Source of the DNA: Cercopithifilaria johnstoni | Lineage: Eukaryota; Nematoda; Chromadorea; Rhabditida; Onchocercidae | Reading direction: 5' to 3' | DNA: 64,000 nt | Assembly (NCBI GenBank): GCA_916381525.1 | Contig: CAKAEH010001249.1 | Coordinates: 1-64,000 of the forward strand | Shown: piece after piece, positions 25,219-38,135 of the stretch | Layout of the letters: the number at the start of each line of letters is the position of its first letter | How positions within the stretch are numbered: position 1 is the stretch's first letter | Made by a program: the position numbers and the translations under genes | Notes under the pieces: model-generated | Databases searched by the model: none | Told to the model about the DNA's origin: nothing | Seen by the model: only the letters and a program-made list of their open reading frames with translations

Positions 25219-27229
25219 TATTTCGAATTGCAGTATTACAGTGAAATATGATCCCTTTAAACGCGTTTTATCGGAATTTTTTTTAAAAAAGTCTCATAAA
25301 GGTTTCTTTCAAAACTCGAAACTAATCAAGTTGATACATTCTGGAAGAAATTTTTTAAAGGAGCGAAGAAAATGAAACGGTGTGAAATGTTATTGGAAAC
25401 TTCTACGGAGCGAAATCAATACTGAGTGACTAAGTTCCATCATTCATAGTAGGAAAATAGTGATTAAGAGTACAGTTGATAATGGAGGATGATAATTAAT
25501 ATGGTTGTCAGCGTGGTTGGGACAAGAATTCGGTTGAGTCGATCATTGTTAATTTGATAGTATTACTATTGTATAGATTTAGAAAAAAGATGAGAAGACA
25601 TTGATGAAATCCGAGTGCCTATTGCTTTGATATTATCATGTATCATGATATTATCACATCTTCAACTAAATTGCTGCTAATTTGAAAAAATCCTCCGGAA
25701 AATTCTGGAAGAGTTTGCAAAGATTATCTACGAAACACAAACGCAATGATAAGATTGAAAATTTCAAATATACATAGCCGAGAACTTTCTTAAATTTTTC
25801 GAACTTAATCGAATTTTCAGATCTTTTATTTAAAATTTAATTCATTATATTAACTGAAATTACAATTGTTTGTTATTTTCGTTATTTTGATAATTCCTAT
25901 AAGTATCGCTGCAATGGAGTTAATATAATATAAATTTCTTGATTTGCCATTTTCATCTTTGAATTTATGTTTTACTGAATTTAGGATAACAAATTAAAGA
26001 ATATGTCATTTAGGATAACAAATTAACAAATATGTTAAAGAATATTTCGAGCGATATAATACAACAATAGATTATAAAAATTTCTGGGAATTTCGTTGTT
26101 ACGGGAGCTTCGTATTCGGAAAATTTGCATATTAACTTACTTCTTGCATTTGACATTACCTTTAGCATAGTTCAATAATAATTTTAGGATTTATAGTTTC
26201 TATCGGTGATTTATAAATTTTAAATAACTTGAGATCGAATCAACTAAATCGGAAGCAAATAGGAAAATACATCACTCTATTAATTTTATATTTATTATTT
26301 ACAATTTAAATTCACTACTAATAAAATATTTTTTCATCTAATACTATGACCAAGAAGACAAGAGAAGTATTCTAAAATATTTTCCGAAGTATAAATATAG
26401 CAATCATATTACTATTAAAAGTCAAATTAAGATCTAAGTTAATTTCAAGAATATTAAGTGCGAAAGAACCGTAAGTAAATATGACAAATCGATAATAGAT
26501 ATAAAATCTTGGTGGAAATCTGTCAAGAAAAAACTCTCAGCAAGATAAATTGAATTAAAGCACTTCCCCGGAACTAAAAATAACTGAAATAAACCATAGA
26601 ATTACCATATATATCCTTAGATCTAAGTTTTGTTATTTAATGATGTTTCCGGACAGAATTAGAAAGTAAATGAAACTTTCAGATTAAATTTGACAATTAA
26701 TTATACAATATGATTTATCATTGTACCGTACATCGCGGAAGAACTCTTCCTTTATACAGTATTTCGGAAAAGAATTTGGCACTTCGTGATATTTCTAGAG
26801 AGTATTTGGTAGCTATACAGTAATCTTGAATGAATTTGGCATTGTGTCGTACAGTATGTCTTCCGGAAATGATTTGCTGTTGTGCAGTAGTACCGAAAAA
26901 AATGCTCTATAACAGTTCCGAAGGGAACTTTGAATTGTGTAGCAGTGCGAGAATGGTAAGATACTTTGGGAAGCAAAAGGGAAGACAAAAAGTGAGGTGA
27001 AAAAATTTGCATGTTCACTGGGGAGGGGCTAAAAGTGTTAATAGCGGATATGAACGATATGCAAATTTTACGCGATGTCTATTTTACCATAAATAAATCC
27101 ATCGTGGTCCACCACTTCTTTACCATTCATTTCGCAATATTTGGGTGATGGGAGATGGTCGGGTGGGAGATGGGGTGTAAGGTTAGTGTTAATCGAGAGA
27201 TATTACTTAAGATATTTGATGTTTGTGTG

Positions 27230-27760
27230 CGTATTAGAGGTGGAAAATGGGAGTGAAATGAATCTAGATAAATCGAAAGCGGGATTCCGGAAAATAGATC
27301 GAAAAGAGAATTTTCGGAAAATGGATTGCGAAGAAAGATTCGCGGAAAAAAATTGAAAGTGAGATTAATCGAAGGATGATTGGAGGATGAATTTGGGAGA
27401 TTTTAAGAGATGGACGATGCAAAGGATGACAGGAATGAAGCCGGAGAAGGATTCGAAAAATGAACCACAGGATTGGAAGAATTGGCAGAAGAAAACTAAA
27501 AAAAGATTCCGGAAATAGAGCGAAGAAGATTTAAGGAGGATTTGGGAAACAGGACGGCGTTGGAAAAAAACAGACATCGGGTAGGATTCGGGAAATGGAT
27601 CAAGGAAAAGATTAAGGGAATAGTCCAGGAGGTTTGTCAAGAAAAGGATTGGAAAGAAAGACTGTAAGGAGAGTTCCGGAAATGCATGGATGAGGAGACA
27701 GAAGAAAATTCCGGAAATGGATCAAGAGAAAAATTTTAAAGTTTTGCTTCGAAAAGGATT
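27230..27760 (+). repeat. Purine-rich degenerate tandem repeat
   Basis: The plus strand is dominated by A and G, with recurring variants of GATTCCGGAAATGGAT and GAAGAAAGATT about every 25-40 bases. The strand asymmetry contrasts with the flanking AT-rich DNA. The motif appears at least ten times, with point changes and small indels. It is not an open frame throughout, so I treat it as a decayed minisatellite rather than a gene. Confidence 0.6.
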
Positions 27761-28266
27761 AAGAATGGATGATTTAGCGAAAACGGAATATTGTTGTTTA
27801 GGCAATTTACAGCAATTGTGACTTAAGTTATTTTGCAATCAATGATTACGTTGAATATGTTGCTTTTATCAATAACTTATGCAAAAAAGAGAATGTGATC
27901 GGTGGAATGAATGAGATGTCTCCTAGGGTTTATCTCAAAATTGTCTCTCTCCTGGGATCTCCCGTTCAGATCCATCATGTTACGCCTTGCATTGAATAGT
28001 TCAAAAGTGAGGAAAATTTCCCGGCATTTCTTATTGTGTGTGCAAATCGTGACCTTAAAAAAGCTGAGTGCTAATCGATAGAAGATTTAAAATGATTTGA
28101 AATATAATACTTTAATTTGAAAATCTAAAAAGAGTACATTTAATTATAAAACTTTCCATTTTATTGTAAACAGAAATTACGATTAAAATATTACGTCTGA
28201 ACTAATTCATGATAGTTTCAGATCAATTTCAAATTTTACGTTACAATTCCTATCTTAGATCAAAAT

Positions 28267-31200
28267 ATGTCATCATTTTGGAATCCAAATCCTGACTTAG
28301 ATCGAACTATTTCGCGAAGTCCAACTCCAGAAATTCCAAGAAGAGGGGGTGATTCCGATAACTCAAGACAAGATGATGTTTGGAACGATATGCAAATGCA
28401 GTATGCCAGAATGGAGCGTATCAGACAACGAATGATGGAATATAGAGCAATTTTGCAATGCCTAAGATCATTACGCTCAGCAGAAAATATGAAATATCGT
28501 ACAAAGCATAGAATGATGAAGGAAAGATGTGAAAGATACAGGCAGAAAGTGGCTGAGGAGAAAGTAAGTTGAGAATGGAATATATGATAATTTGCATATT
28601 CCCAATGGATATGTAAGAGTGTTAAAAAAGTAGTAAACACAAATTTATGAGTTAATGTGACTAATCAGTTATAATTAATCAGTTAATCAGGTGTAATTAA
28701 TCACCACATTTAACTTTAAAGAAAAATTGAACAATAATCAATTTTGATATCTTCTAAAAGAATTCAAATTAGGAAATACTAAATTGGGAGGTACTGATAA
28801 TAATTGACAATTATATAATGTCGAAGATATATATGTGTTTTGGAAAGTTTCAATTGAAATAAAAGATGAATTGTTTCGTTACCATTTTAACTAAATATTA
28901 GACAGTAAAAATATCTCTAGTATGATACATGATATATTTCCAACGATTATTAAGGGCATATTTATCTAAATAATAATAGCAAATAATAGGAATCTAAATA
29001 ATAGGAATTTAATAATAGGAATTTTTGTTCTTAATTCATCGGGTACCATACCTGATATTGGGTAATTCAAACGGGTACCATATCTGATATTGGATAATTC
29101 AGCGGGTACCATATCTGATATTGGGAGAAGAAGAAATAAATACAAAGATTCTGCGAACATTTAGCTCAATTTTGAAAATAAATTCGAATGTTTTGAAATA
29201 AAAGAATTATTAATTTATTATTTTATTATCTTTTAATTCTATTTTTACCACCTTTTTTCCCCTAATATTTATTGTTTTTTCATTTTTTGCTTCGAAGAAC
29301 TAATTGTTAGATAAGCTTATCACTTACTTCTCTATGATAATATTTTCTTTTTTACATTTCAGAGATTGAATGCCACTTTTCAAGAGAGTTTTTTAATGTT
29401 AGAACGACAGCTTAGTAATTCCACACGACAATTATTTCATCTACAAGCGGAAAGTGAACGTGAACGAAGAAATATGCGTCTCTTAGAAGAGAATTTCGAG
29501 CAAACTAAGGAGATATTAACTCAATTTAGAGGACGAATTGCAAAGAAGAATCATATCTGGAATCTTACAGTAAAGAATGCTTTACGTGCAAAACGTATCG
29601 CTGAAGGAAAGCTTCGAGAAGCATTGATAAAATATGAGATGGAAGTCAAACATTCTACTGAATTGGAAGAAGGTATGAAGGAACTAAAAGCTACAGTTAA
29701 ACAATTGAAATTGGAATTGGAACAGAAGGAACGATTGTGTAACGATTCCAAAATACGTCTAGCGATACATAGCGAAACAGCATCTTTGGCATGTCGACAA
29801 ATTCAGGAAGCAAATAAAAAGACTGCTGAGCTTACAGATGAAAATGCAAAATTACATTTGCAATTTGCGAATGTACATTTGAAGCTGATTGATTCACAAG
29901 AAGCTCATAGTGAAATGGCAATAGAAATGAGTCGAATTAAATTTGAAAATGAGAAACATTATGAAGAGTTACAAAAGCTGAAACGTATAATTGAAGTTGA
30001 AATGGCATCATTAATCAAAACAGCTGAGGAAAATCGTATTCTTCTCATACAAAAGGGATGTATGGTTAATTCGCTAACTTATGAAAATTTAGAAATCAGA
30101 AAAAGGACTGAAGTATTAGAAGAATTGAGAAAATATTTGGAGGAAGAAATTTGTAACACTACTGCAGTACTTCGAGCACAACATCAGGAATTATTAGTGT
30201 ATGATACAAGTCAAAAAATTCGAAACCGTAAAGCTGGCTCGTCGAACAGAAAGCGTGATTTAGCGACAAATTCAACTGTATTGCTAGAAAGGAAAGTGGA
30301 ACAATTTCAGCAACTTATTCATCACTCAATTTGTCGTGTTATCGGATTTCGTAATCAAGTTACATGTATGCTTGAAAATATCGATGTAAGTGATTTTTCT
30401 CTTTCCCTTTCTCTCTCTCTCTCTCTCTCTCTCATTTTTCCTTTTATCAAAAATTTCACTTAAATTTGATGATCACCTTTATTTATCATTAATTTAAAGC
30501 GATCATTAAAAAGGGAAACATTTTTTATTTAGTGATATTCTTCGAAATCTCTTATTTATGATTGATATTTTCTCATGATAATCTTGTTGGGATTTTTTGC
30601 AGAATTTCCTCAGAATGATATATCAAGAAAATTCAGCAGTTCTACGTGAAGAATTACAAACGAACTATGTTTCTGTTTCTGTACGCAACGTATTTTTTTC
30701 TAATAATTTTGAAATGGATAATTTTCATGAAATGAATAATTATGTAAAGTATAAAATAATTAAGAAATTAAAAATAATAATCTAAGATAAATTTTTATAA
30801 AATAATTAAGAAATTTTTTTTTTTTTTTTGTATAAAATAATTAAGAAATTAAAAATAATATCTAAGATATAGTAAATAATATCTAAGATATATTATTGGC
30901 TTTTGCAAAAGTTATGAAATGTGTTTAGTTTAATGATTATATTAATTATATTAATGATTATATTATATTATATTATGATAATATCAATTATATTAATTCT
31001 GAATTTTAAAATATCAGAAAGAGAAATTTCAAACTCCTCTCTCTCTCTCTCTCTTCTTCAAACATAAAACATTCCGACATATTACTTTATTATTATTTCC
31101 CAGCAAATAAGCAATCAGAATCCGTACAATCAAAACATATTCGGTGGTGGAATGCAGCAGAATTTCGCATTTCAAAGCACATGTAAGTTTACGCGTATCT

Positions 31201-32611
31201 TTATGATTAAATTTTCAATGCACATTTTTTTTTCCTCTTAATTTTTAAAGCAATATTTATGATCTAATTTTAGGTTAAATATTTATGATTTAATTTTAGG
31301 TAAAAAAATTTTTAGTAAAATAGGTAAATGAAATAGATTAGGAGAAATTAGGAAAAAATATAAATTTATTCCATTTATCCTACTTTTCATTTTCCTCAGC
31401 GAATTTTCATCCTCCAAGTTTTTTGTCTAATATTTCAGCGATATAGTTTGGTAGTGATCAAACTTTATATTATATTGTAGGTATTATATTTTATATTATA
31501 TTGTAAAACTTTATATTATATGTGTTTATGTTTTTTTTTTCCCTAATTTCTCCAATTATATTATATTGTACTTTATATTGTATAATTTCTCTAATTATAT
31601 TATATTGTACTTTATATTGTAAAATTTCTCTAATTATATTATATTGTACTTTATATTGTATAATTTCTCTAATTATATTATATTCTATTTTATATTGTAT
31701 AATTTCTCTAATTATATTATATTGTACTTTATATTATATATTATATTATATGTGTTTATGTTTTTCTTTTTCCTAATTTCTCTAATTATATTATATTGTA
31801 CTTTATATTGTATGAGCGTTTCTTTTTGTTGTCTATAATTTCATTCATTGCAATATTAAGGTAAAGAATCGAATATCAATTTCATCTGCTTAAAGTCTAA
31901 AATTAATTTAAATTTATTGCGAAATTTTCAGCTTCATATGGTAGAAACAATATTGAAGCTGGATTATCGGGAATATCGAATCAATATCATCATCCACAAC
32001 AGAATATTCAATTGGACAATAATGATGTTGATGAGGTACGGATTATTAATCCAATTCTTTCAAATCTTTCAAACTCTGAATTATCAGTTATCATTCATTT
32101 TTCTTTTCACCCACTAATATTACTTCTGAGATTGCATTAAGCTGTCATGATGTTTAAAAGCTATTTTCAAAATTCAATCTATTTCATCTTGAATTCATTT
32201 GATCAATTCACTTTTTAATTCTATTTAGTTCAGAGAGAAAAAGAAGATAGGTGAAAAGGTGAGAGTAATAATATTGAATGCAAAAACTGAATGCATGTTA
32301 ATTAATTGATAAACATAATCATCAGTAGTAATATTAATAGGTGAAAACTACGTTTACTTTTGGTAATGCCCATATAGGAAGTCAGGAAGTCATTCTTCAG
32401 ATATGCGAGTAAACCATACGATATAAAATTATCCAGCATGTGTGTGTCAGATAGATAGTCAGATAAATATCAGATAATAGAATAATCAGATGGATAAACT
32501 GATAGATATCACATATCAGAATATAATCAGATAGATAGATATCTTTCAAGAAACTATAAAATTTTATTAATATTTTTTTTTCACTTTCAGATAAACATCA
32601 AAATATTCTAA
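28267..32611 (+). CDS. Unrecognised long coiled-coil protein, 7 exons, 543 residues
   Basis: I do not recognise this protein. Exons: 28267-28563, 29363-30385, 30603-30680, 31104-31182, 31932-32035, 32229-32258, 32591-32611; every junction is GT..AG and keeps phase. Residues 1-35 are polar, with a Ser/Thr-Pro patch (SRSPTPEIPRRGG). Residues about 40-460 are almost wholly charged heptad-type helix rich in Glu, Lys, Leu, Arg and Met, apart from a basic break near 395-410 (RNRKAGSSNRKR). The tail is Asn/Gln/Gly-rich (NQNIFGGGMQQNF, YHHPQQN). No membrane segment or signal peptide is visible. The second exon is unusually long (1023 bp). The last two exons, of 30 and 21 bases, are the least certain. 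Such architecture suits a structural or filament-associated role, but that is inference. Introns carry CT and TA repeats. Confidence 0.8.
29042..29124. repeat. Three tandem ~31-bp units with a KpnI-like palindrome
   Basis: GGTACCATACCTGATATTGG and its variants recur at 29042, 29074 and 29105 in the first intron of the coiled-coil gene. Each unit contains the palindrome GGTACC. The periods are 32 and 31 bases. Confidence 0.85.
30402..30433 (+). repeat. CT microsatellite beside a splice donor
   Basis: A run of CT dinucleotides begins about 16 bases after the donor GTAAGT of the 1023-bp exon. A second CT tract sits at about 31036-31054 upstream of the acceptor at 31103. Both are intronic. Confidence 0.85.
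31520..31820. repeat. ~42-bp tandem repeat, TA-rich, in intron of the coiled-coil gene
   Basis: The unit reads roughly TCTCTAATTATATTATATTG followed by TACTTTATATTGTATAATT. It occurs about six times, with a longer-range duplicate of TATATGTGTTTATGTTTTT at both ends. Open frames across it are repeat translations, not genes. Confidence 0.85.
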
Positions 32612-32789
32612 AATGCGATTTCTATTTGGAAATACTGCAATTAGAAGAAATTGGTTTTTATTTTAATATTAAATTTAAACAACTACTAGAATTTTGTAGC
32701 TTTGTTTTTGGTTAATTATATTTTTATTAATTATTCGTTTTTATTTTGTCATTTATTTATTCTAATGTTTATTGGTAGTTTATCGATTA

Positions 32790-33250
32790 ATTTTCCTGGT
32801 ATTTCTCGTCTATTTAGTTATTCTTTTCAAAAATTTATTTTTCATTCCTATATTTATTATTAATTTTCATATTTATATTCATATTTATTATTATTTATAT
32901 TTAATTTATATTATATTTATTAAACATTCCCAAAAAAAAAGATTCCGGTATTTCTCGTCTATTTCATTATCCTTTTCAAAAATTATTTTTCATTCCTATA
33001 TTTATTATTAATTTTTATATTTATATTTATATTTGTTATTATTTATATTTCACTTATATTATATTTATAGTTATTATTAAACATTCCCAACGAAAGATCC
33101 CGGTATTTCTCATCTATTTATTTATTCTTTTCAAAAATTATTTTCCATTCCTATATTTATATTTATATTTATTATTAAGTTTATATTTATATCTATTATT
33201 ATTTATATTTCATTTATATTATATTTATAGTTATTATTAAGCATTCCCAA
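32790..33250. repeat. ~150-bp unit in three tandem copies
   Basis: Each copy begins near CGGTATTTCTCGTCTATTTA or a close variant (about 32799, 32946 and 33101) and ends with the motif ATTAAACATTCCCAA or a close variant. Differences are point changes and changes in the number of TTTATA units. Confidence 0.8.
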
Positions 33251-33639
33251 CGAAAGAATTGTTCTTTTTGTTTTTCAATAAATAAAATTCGTAAGATTGG
33301 AAAAGCTGTGAAAAGACTAATAGCACTTCAAAACATTTTATCCTTATTACTTTCAAATTTTTTTTGCTTTTAAAATTATTGCAAAGAAGAAAAAATCCTT
33401 TCATTCGTGATTAATTTTGTTGACAGCTTCTTCCAAATAAAATAGTCAATTCATATAAAATTGTTCTTTTTTTTTGTTTTTTTCTTTCCAATAATTAACG
33501 AATAATTAATTGTTTGCTTCTTTTTGTTTCTCTTTTAAAAAATTATTCTCTAATTTAAAATTATATTGTTTTTAACAACATTGCCTTTTCTTTTTCATTC
33601 TTTCTTTTTAATTTTTAGAAATAATTAATTATTATTACT

Positions 33640-33990
33640 AATTGTTTAAGAAATTATTGCTGCTAACTAATTATTATTAATAATTGTTTAAGAAATTATT
33701 ACTACTAACTAATTATTATTACTAACTGTTTGGGAAATTATTACTACTAACTATTACTAACTGTTTAAGAAATTATTACAACTAACTATTACGAACTGTT
33801 TAAGAAATTATTACTACTAACTAATTATTCTTACTAACTGTTTAAGAAACTATTACCACTAAATGTTTAAGAAATTATTACTACTAACTAGTACTAACTG
33901 TTTAAGAAATTATTACTACTAACTATTACTAATTATTACTAACTGTTTAAGTAATTATTACTATTAATTAATTATTATTACTAACAGTTT
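33640..33990. repeat. Short degenerate tandem repeat (AAGAAATTATTACTACTAAC type)
   Basis: Variants of ACTGTTTAAGAAATTATTAC and ACTAACTAATTATTATTACT alternate about ten times. The unit is roughly 30-45 bases with frequent indels. No coding potential is seen. Confidence 0.8.
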
Positions 33991-34329
33991 AAGTATTACC
34001 TAAAAAAAAATGAATTTAAAAAAAATGAAAAAAAATAGTTATTTTCATATTTATTGTTTATTTAAATTACATTTCCTACATATTTTGCGGCTTTTTTTCT
34101 ATCAAATTTTTGTTTATTTATTTGTTTGTTTAATTTTGCAAAACCTAACATTTATATTAATTCTCACAAATTAGCTATAAATTAGCATAAAATTACGAGC
34201 TATTCACCGAAGAGAATTACGACAAGAAATATTATCGCACATAAATTTCGGATACAATTTTGGGCATTTTTTGCTTTCCTTGAAGCTTTTTCTAATTTTA
34301 GGATTTTCCAATCATTTCAGCAATTTCAA

Positions 34330-34502
34330 CAATACAAGAAATTATAGGTTAACTGAAAACAAAAACGAAAATTATTATTTGTTATTGTCGTTGCTGTTAC
34401 TTTAAATTTAAATGCTAACAATACAAGAAATTATCGGTTAACTTAAAACAAAAACGAAAATTATTATTTGTTATTGTCGTTGCTGTTACTTTAAATTTAA
34501 AT
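34330..34502. repeat. ~85-bp direct duplication
   Basis: Two adjacent copies start AACAATACAAGAAATTATAG and AACAATACAAGAAATTATCG and end at TTTAAATTTAAATG, with only a few differences. This looks like a recent tandem duplication. Confidence 0.85.
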
Positions 34503-34600
34503 GTTTCTTACATTTCTAATATATATTTTTTTTTTGTTAATGAAATTTTCTTTATTAATTTTTATTAATTAATCTGGAAATGAGGTGTCGATGATAAAAT

Positions 34601-34612
34601 GGGGGGGGGGGG
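34601..34612 (+). repeat. 12-base G homopolymer
   Basis: An uninterrupted run of G follows AATGATAAAAT-like sequence. It stands out in a region of very low GC content, and the exact length may be uncertain in the assembly. Confidence 0.8.
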
Positions 34613-35049
34613 AGAGTGTATACAAATTTCGGATATACGATTTTGGATACAAAATTTCTTTTCGAATGCAATTTTAGAATAAAAAATAGGGTATATGCAA
34701 ATTTCGGGTTTTGAATTTTAGTTGCAATTTTAGGTCTTTTTTCCTTCATTCCTTTTCATTCTCATCTGAATTCTTTTTTAATGTCTGGAAATTTTCAATT
34801 AATGATTTAAGCGAGAAGAGAGATTAACTGAAATTAAAAAGTGAAGAAACTATTATCTTATTCATTTTCTAAAATTCTATTCTCTTCGATTTATGGTTTC
34901 ACTTACTTTTAATCGTTTGTTGTTCATTTTAAATGTAAAATTTAACATTTGTTTCTAATAAAGTTTCGTTTTTCCTGTTAATTTTCACAAATTAATTCGT
35001 TTAATATTACCAAATTACATGAATTGTTCTTGAAATGAAATGAAATATC

Positions 35050-35125
35050 TGTGATGAATAATAATTAATAATTAATAATAATAATAATTAATAATAATAA
35101 TAATAATAGCAATAATAATAATAAT

Positions 35126-35157
<32 letters not shown>

Positions 35158-35530
35158 GCAATAATAATAATAATAAATAATAATAATAATAATGATAATA
35201 ATAGATTATATATATAAATTTTGAACGTATCATTTCATTTCATTATGGCTTTATTACTTGCAGGAGTAGAAAGTTTCATAATAATAAGTGGATAATAATA
35301 ATAATAATGGTAATGATAATAATAATAATAATAACAATAATAATAATAATAATAATAATAGTAATAGATTATATATAAATTTTGAACGTATCATTTCATT
35401 TCATTGTGACTGTATTGCTTGCAGTGGTAGAAAGTTACATAAAAATAAGCGAATAATAATAATGACAATATTAATAATAATAATAATAATAATAGTAATA
35501 GATTATTATTCACAGATATTATAAATTTTG
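35050..35530. repeat. AAT microsatellite blocks embedded in ~150-bp repeated units
   Basis: Long AAT/ATA tracts alternate with a unit containing TTTTGAACGTATCATTTCAT and GTAGAAAGTT, seen near 35218, 35379 and, more diverged, 35526. The poly-Asn reading frame over this stretch is a by-product of the repeat. Confidence 0.85.
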
Positions 35531-36149
35531 TACGTATCATTTTATTTCATTATGGCTTTATCATTCCTTACGGACGGAGAAAGTTCGATAAAAATAAGCA
35601 TGAATATATTTTACGTGATATTACTAGAATTTCGGATAAAAACCGGATAGAAAACGATCAGATAAATAACAAAATGAAAATGAAGAAGAGAAAATAATGC
35701 AGTAAATTGTAGGAAACTATAGTTTAGAGAATAAACAAAAAGAAAAAATTAACAAATAATTAATTGTACGTTAAGAAAATTGAAGAGAGGAAGAGAAGAG
35801 AATGGATATGTGTGAAATAGGTGAAAAATTTTTTGACCTTTAAAATCAATAATTTCAATTTTTCTTACTTCATCGTATCTTTTCCGTTGTTTTTTTTTTT
35901 TTCTTAAGAAACTTTTTAAATTTTCTTTTATTTTTACAGCTTACTACTATTTATCTTAATTTGTTAGCCTTTTATTTCATTAATTTTTTGAATTTTTTTC
36001 TTAGCACAAATATAATAGTAATTTTTACCTTTATCTAATCAAATAATTAATTGATAGTATTATCAAATATATGTAAAAGAATTTTTTGAGTGATTGAATT
36101 ATTTCATTGTAAAAATGTTTATAAATAATTTTACTAAAATTTCAAGTTT

Positions 36150-36750
36150 TGTTATATCCTGCCAGCTTAATCACTTACTATTTTTATCGATCGTTAGCTT
36201 AATAAATTTTAATAAAATACCTTATGTATTTTGTGTTCAAAACTTTAGTTATATCCTGCCAGCTTAATCACTTACTATTTTTATCGATCGTTAGCTTAAT
36301 AAATTTTAATAAAATACCTTATGTATTTTGTGTTCAAAACTTTAGTTATATCCTGCCAGCTTAATCTCTTACTATTTTTATCATTAGCTTATTATAAATG
36401 TTTATAAATAATTTTATTAAAAATTCAAAGTTCAGTTATATTCTGACAGTTTGATTTCACATTAATTTTATCGATCGTTTGCTTAATAAATTTTAGTAAA
36501 ATATCTTATGTATTTTGTATTCAAAATTTAGTTATATCCTGCCAGTTTAATCTCATAGTATTTTTATTGTTAGCTCATTATAAATATTTATCAATAATTT
36601 TATTGAAATTCAAAATTTCATTCATTCCTGCAAATATTATAATAATAATAAATAATAATAGTTTATTGATAAATATCCTGCCAGTTTGATCGCTTACTAT
36701 TTTTATCGGTCGTTAGCTTAATAAATTTTAATAAAATATCTTATGTATCT
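36150..36750. repeat. 97-bp tandem repeat, about six copies
   Basis: TTATATCCTGCCAGCTTAAT starts copies at 36152, 36249 and 36346 (exact 97-base spacing). More diverged copies begin near 36436, 36532 and 36667. Each contains ATCGATCGTTAGCTTAATAA or a variant. Confidence 0.9.
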
Positions 36751-37044
36751 TATAAATTCAAATTTATAACAACTATTAATGATACTATTATGATATTTGC
36801 AGGTGTGATTATGCAATTCATTTGGAAGAATTTTCATATCGATCCATTTTATTTGTCAAAATTTTAATGCTAATTTTTTACTTTAATTAATTTTTATGCA
36901 ATTTTCTTTTCAGAATTTGAATAATATATCTCAAATGCTATGAGTTAGCCTTTTATTGCCTGGGGGATGCATAAAATTAAGTAATTATAAAATAAAAAAT
37001 TAAGCCGTGCCAATAATAAAAGATTGCTTATTTAAGAAATGATA

Positions 37045-37215
37045 GTCAATAATAACAATAATAATAATAATAGTAATAATAATTAATAATAATGATAAAA
37101 AGCAATAATAAGTAATAATAATAAACAATAATAATAGTAATAACAATAATAATAATTAATAATAATAAACAATAATAATAAGCAATAATATTAGTAAACA
37201 ATAATAATTTAATGA
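37045..37215. repeat. AAT microsatellite
   Basis: About 170 bases are composed almost wholly of AAT, AAC and AAG-type triplets. They give poly-Tyr/Ile frames on the minus strand. Confidence 0.85.
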
Positions 37216-37839
37216 TAAATAAATTGTTGATAAGCATTGATAAGTTTAATTGATTTGTCAGCAAGAAAAGATAACAATAATTTATATTTTGATAAATAAA
37301 GCAATTTTATCATTGAACATTTATTGTTAAACGAAAAAAAAGTTAAAGTTAAATTTAAAAACGGAAGTAATAAACAAAACAGTTTTCCGTTTTGTGATAA
37401 TACCAGCATATGCATATGAAATCGGTCCGATAAAAAATACCATAAATAAAGAATGGGAAGCAATCAGAATTGAAATGGATCATATACCGTTTTCGACATT
37501 ATTCGCCATCCATTTCATCTATCATAAAATCTGGTGGCAATATTTAATTTCTTCTCTCAAAATTTCCACTTTTCTTTTTTGTTTTCTTTTTTTTTGAAAG
37601 ATTAATCTTTTAAAGTGTTGAAATGAAATCATTCATATCAAACTGCTCTTTAAAAATTATTTTCTCCGAAAATATAACTTTTCTTCTTTGACATATTATA
37701 ACATTAAAAAATTTCTGACAGATATAATATTGCAAACATTATTTAATTATAGATTCAGTACTTTTCAATTTTACTTAATTAATTAATTACTTAATTATTT
37801 ATTCATTATTTTTTATTTCATTGAAATATAATTATTTTT

Positions 37840-38135
37840 ACAAACTAAAAATGAAAAAGAAAAAAGTAAATTTTTTTCAGAAATTTATATTGCTTAATAT
37901 TTTTTAAGCATCAAAATATTTTGATGGCAAAAATTAATTTCGATTAATTATTTAAAAAAATGCTCAATTAATTAATTATTCATTTTTTTTATTTCATTGA
38001 AACATAATTTCTTTTATAAACTAAAAAATGGAAAAGAAAAAAGTAAATTTTTTTCAGAAATTTATATTACTTAATTAGGATTTTTTAGGTATCAAAATAT
38101 TTTGATAGCAAAAATTAATTTCGATTAATTATTTA
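37840..38135. repeat. ~190-bp direct repeat, two copies
   Basis: GTAAATTTTTTTCAGAAATT followed by TTAATTTCGATTAATTATTT occurs at about 37866-37950 and again at about 38042-38130, with similar flanks on each side. A few substitutions separate the copies. Confidence 0.75.

Larger units (their letters stand above)
25022..28266. other. Intergenic region between prolyl oligopeptidase and the coiled-coil gene
   Basis: About 3.2 kb. The first two thirds are ordinary AT-rich sequence with one small duplication of ATTTAGGATAACAAATTAA near 25978-26027. From about 27230 to 27760 the plus strand becomes strongly purine-rich with degenerate repeats (listed separately). Short open frames here are not supported by splice sites or similarity. 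Confidence 0.65.

Noticed and set aside
31522..31838. Tyr/Ile/Leu-rich frames resembling a membrane protein
   Set aside because: They are produced by the 42-bp TA-rich tandem repeat in an intron.
35288..35524. Poly-Asn open frame
   Set aside because: It is the translation of an AAT microsatellite, with no splice or start context.
37394..37597. Short plus-strand frame in a less AT-rich patch of the repeat region
   Set aside because: No similarity, no convincing splice sites, and a low-complexity end; not enough for a gene call.
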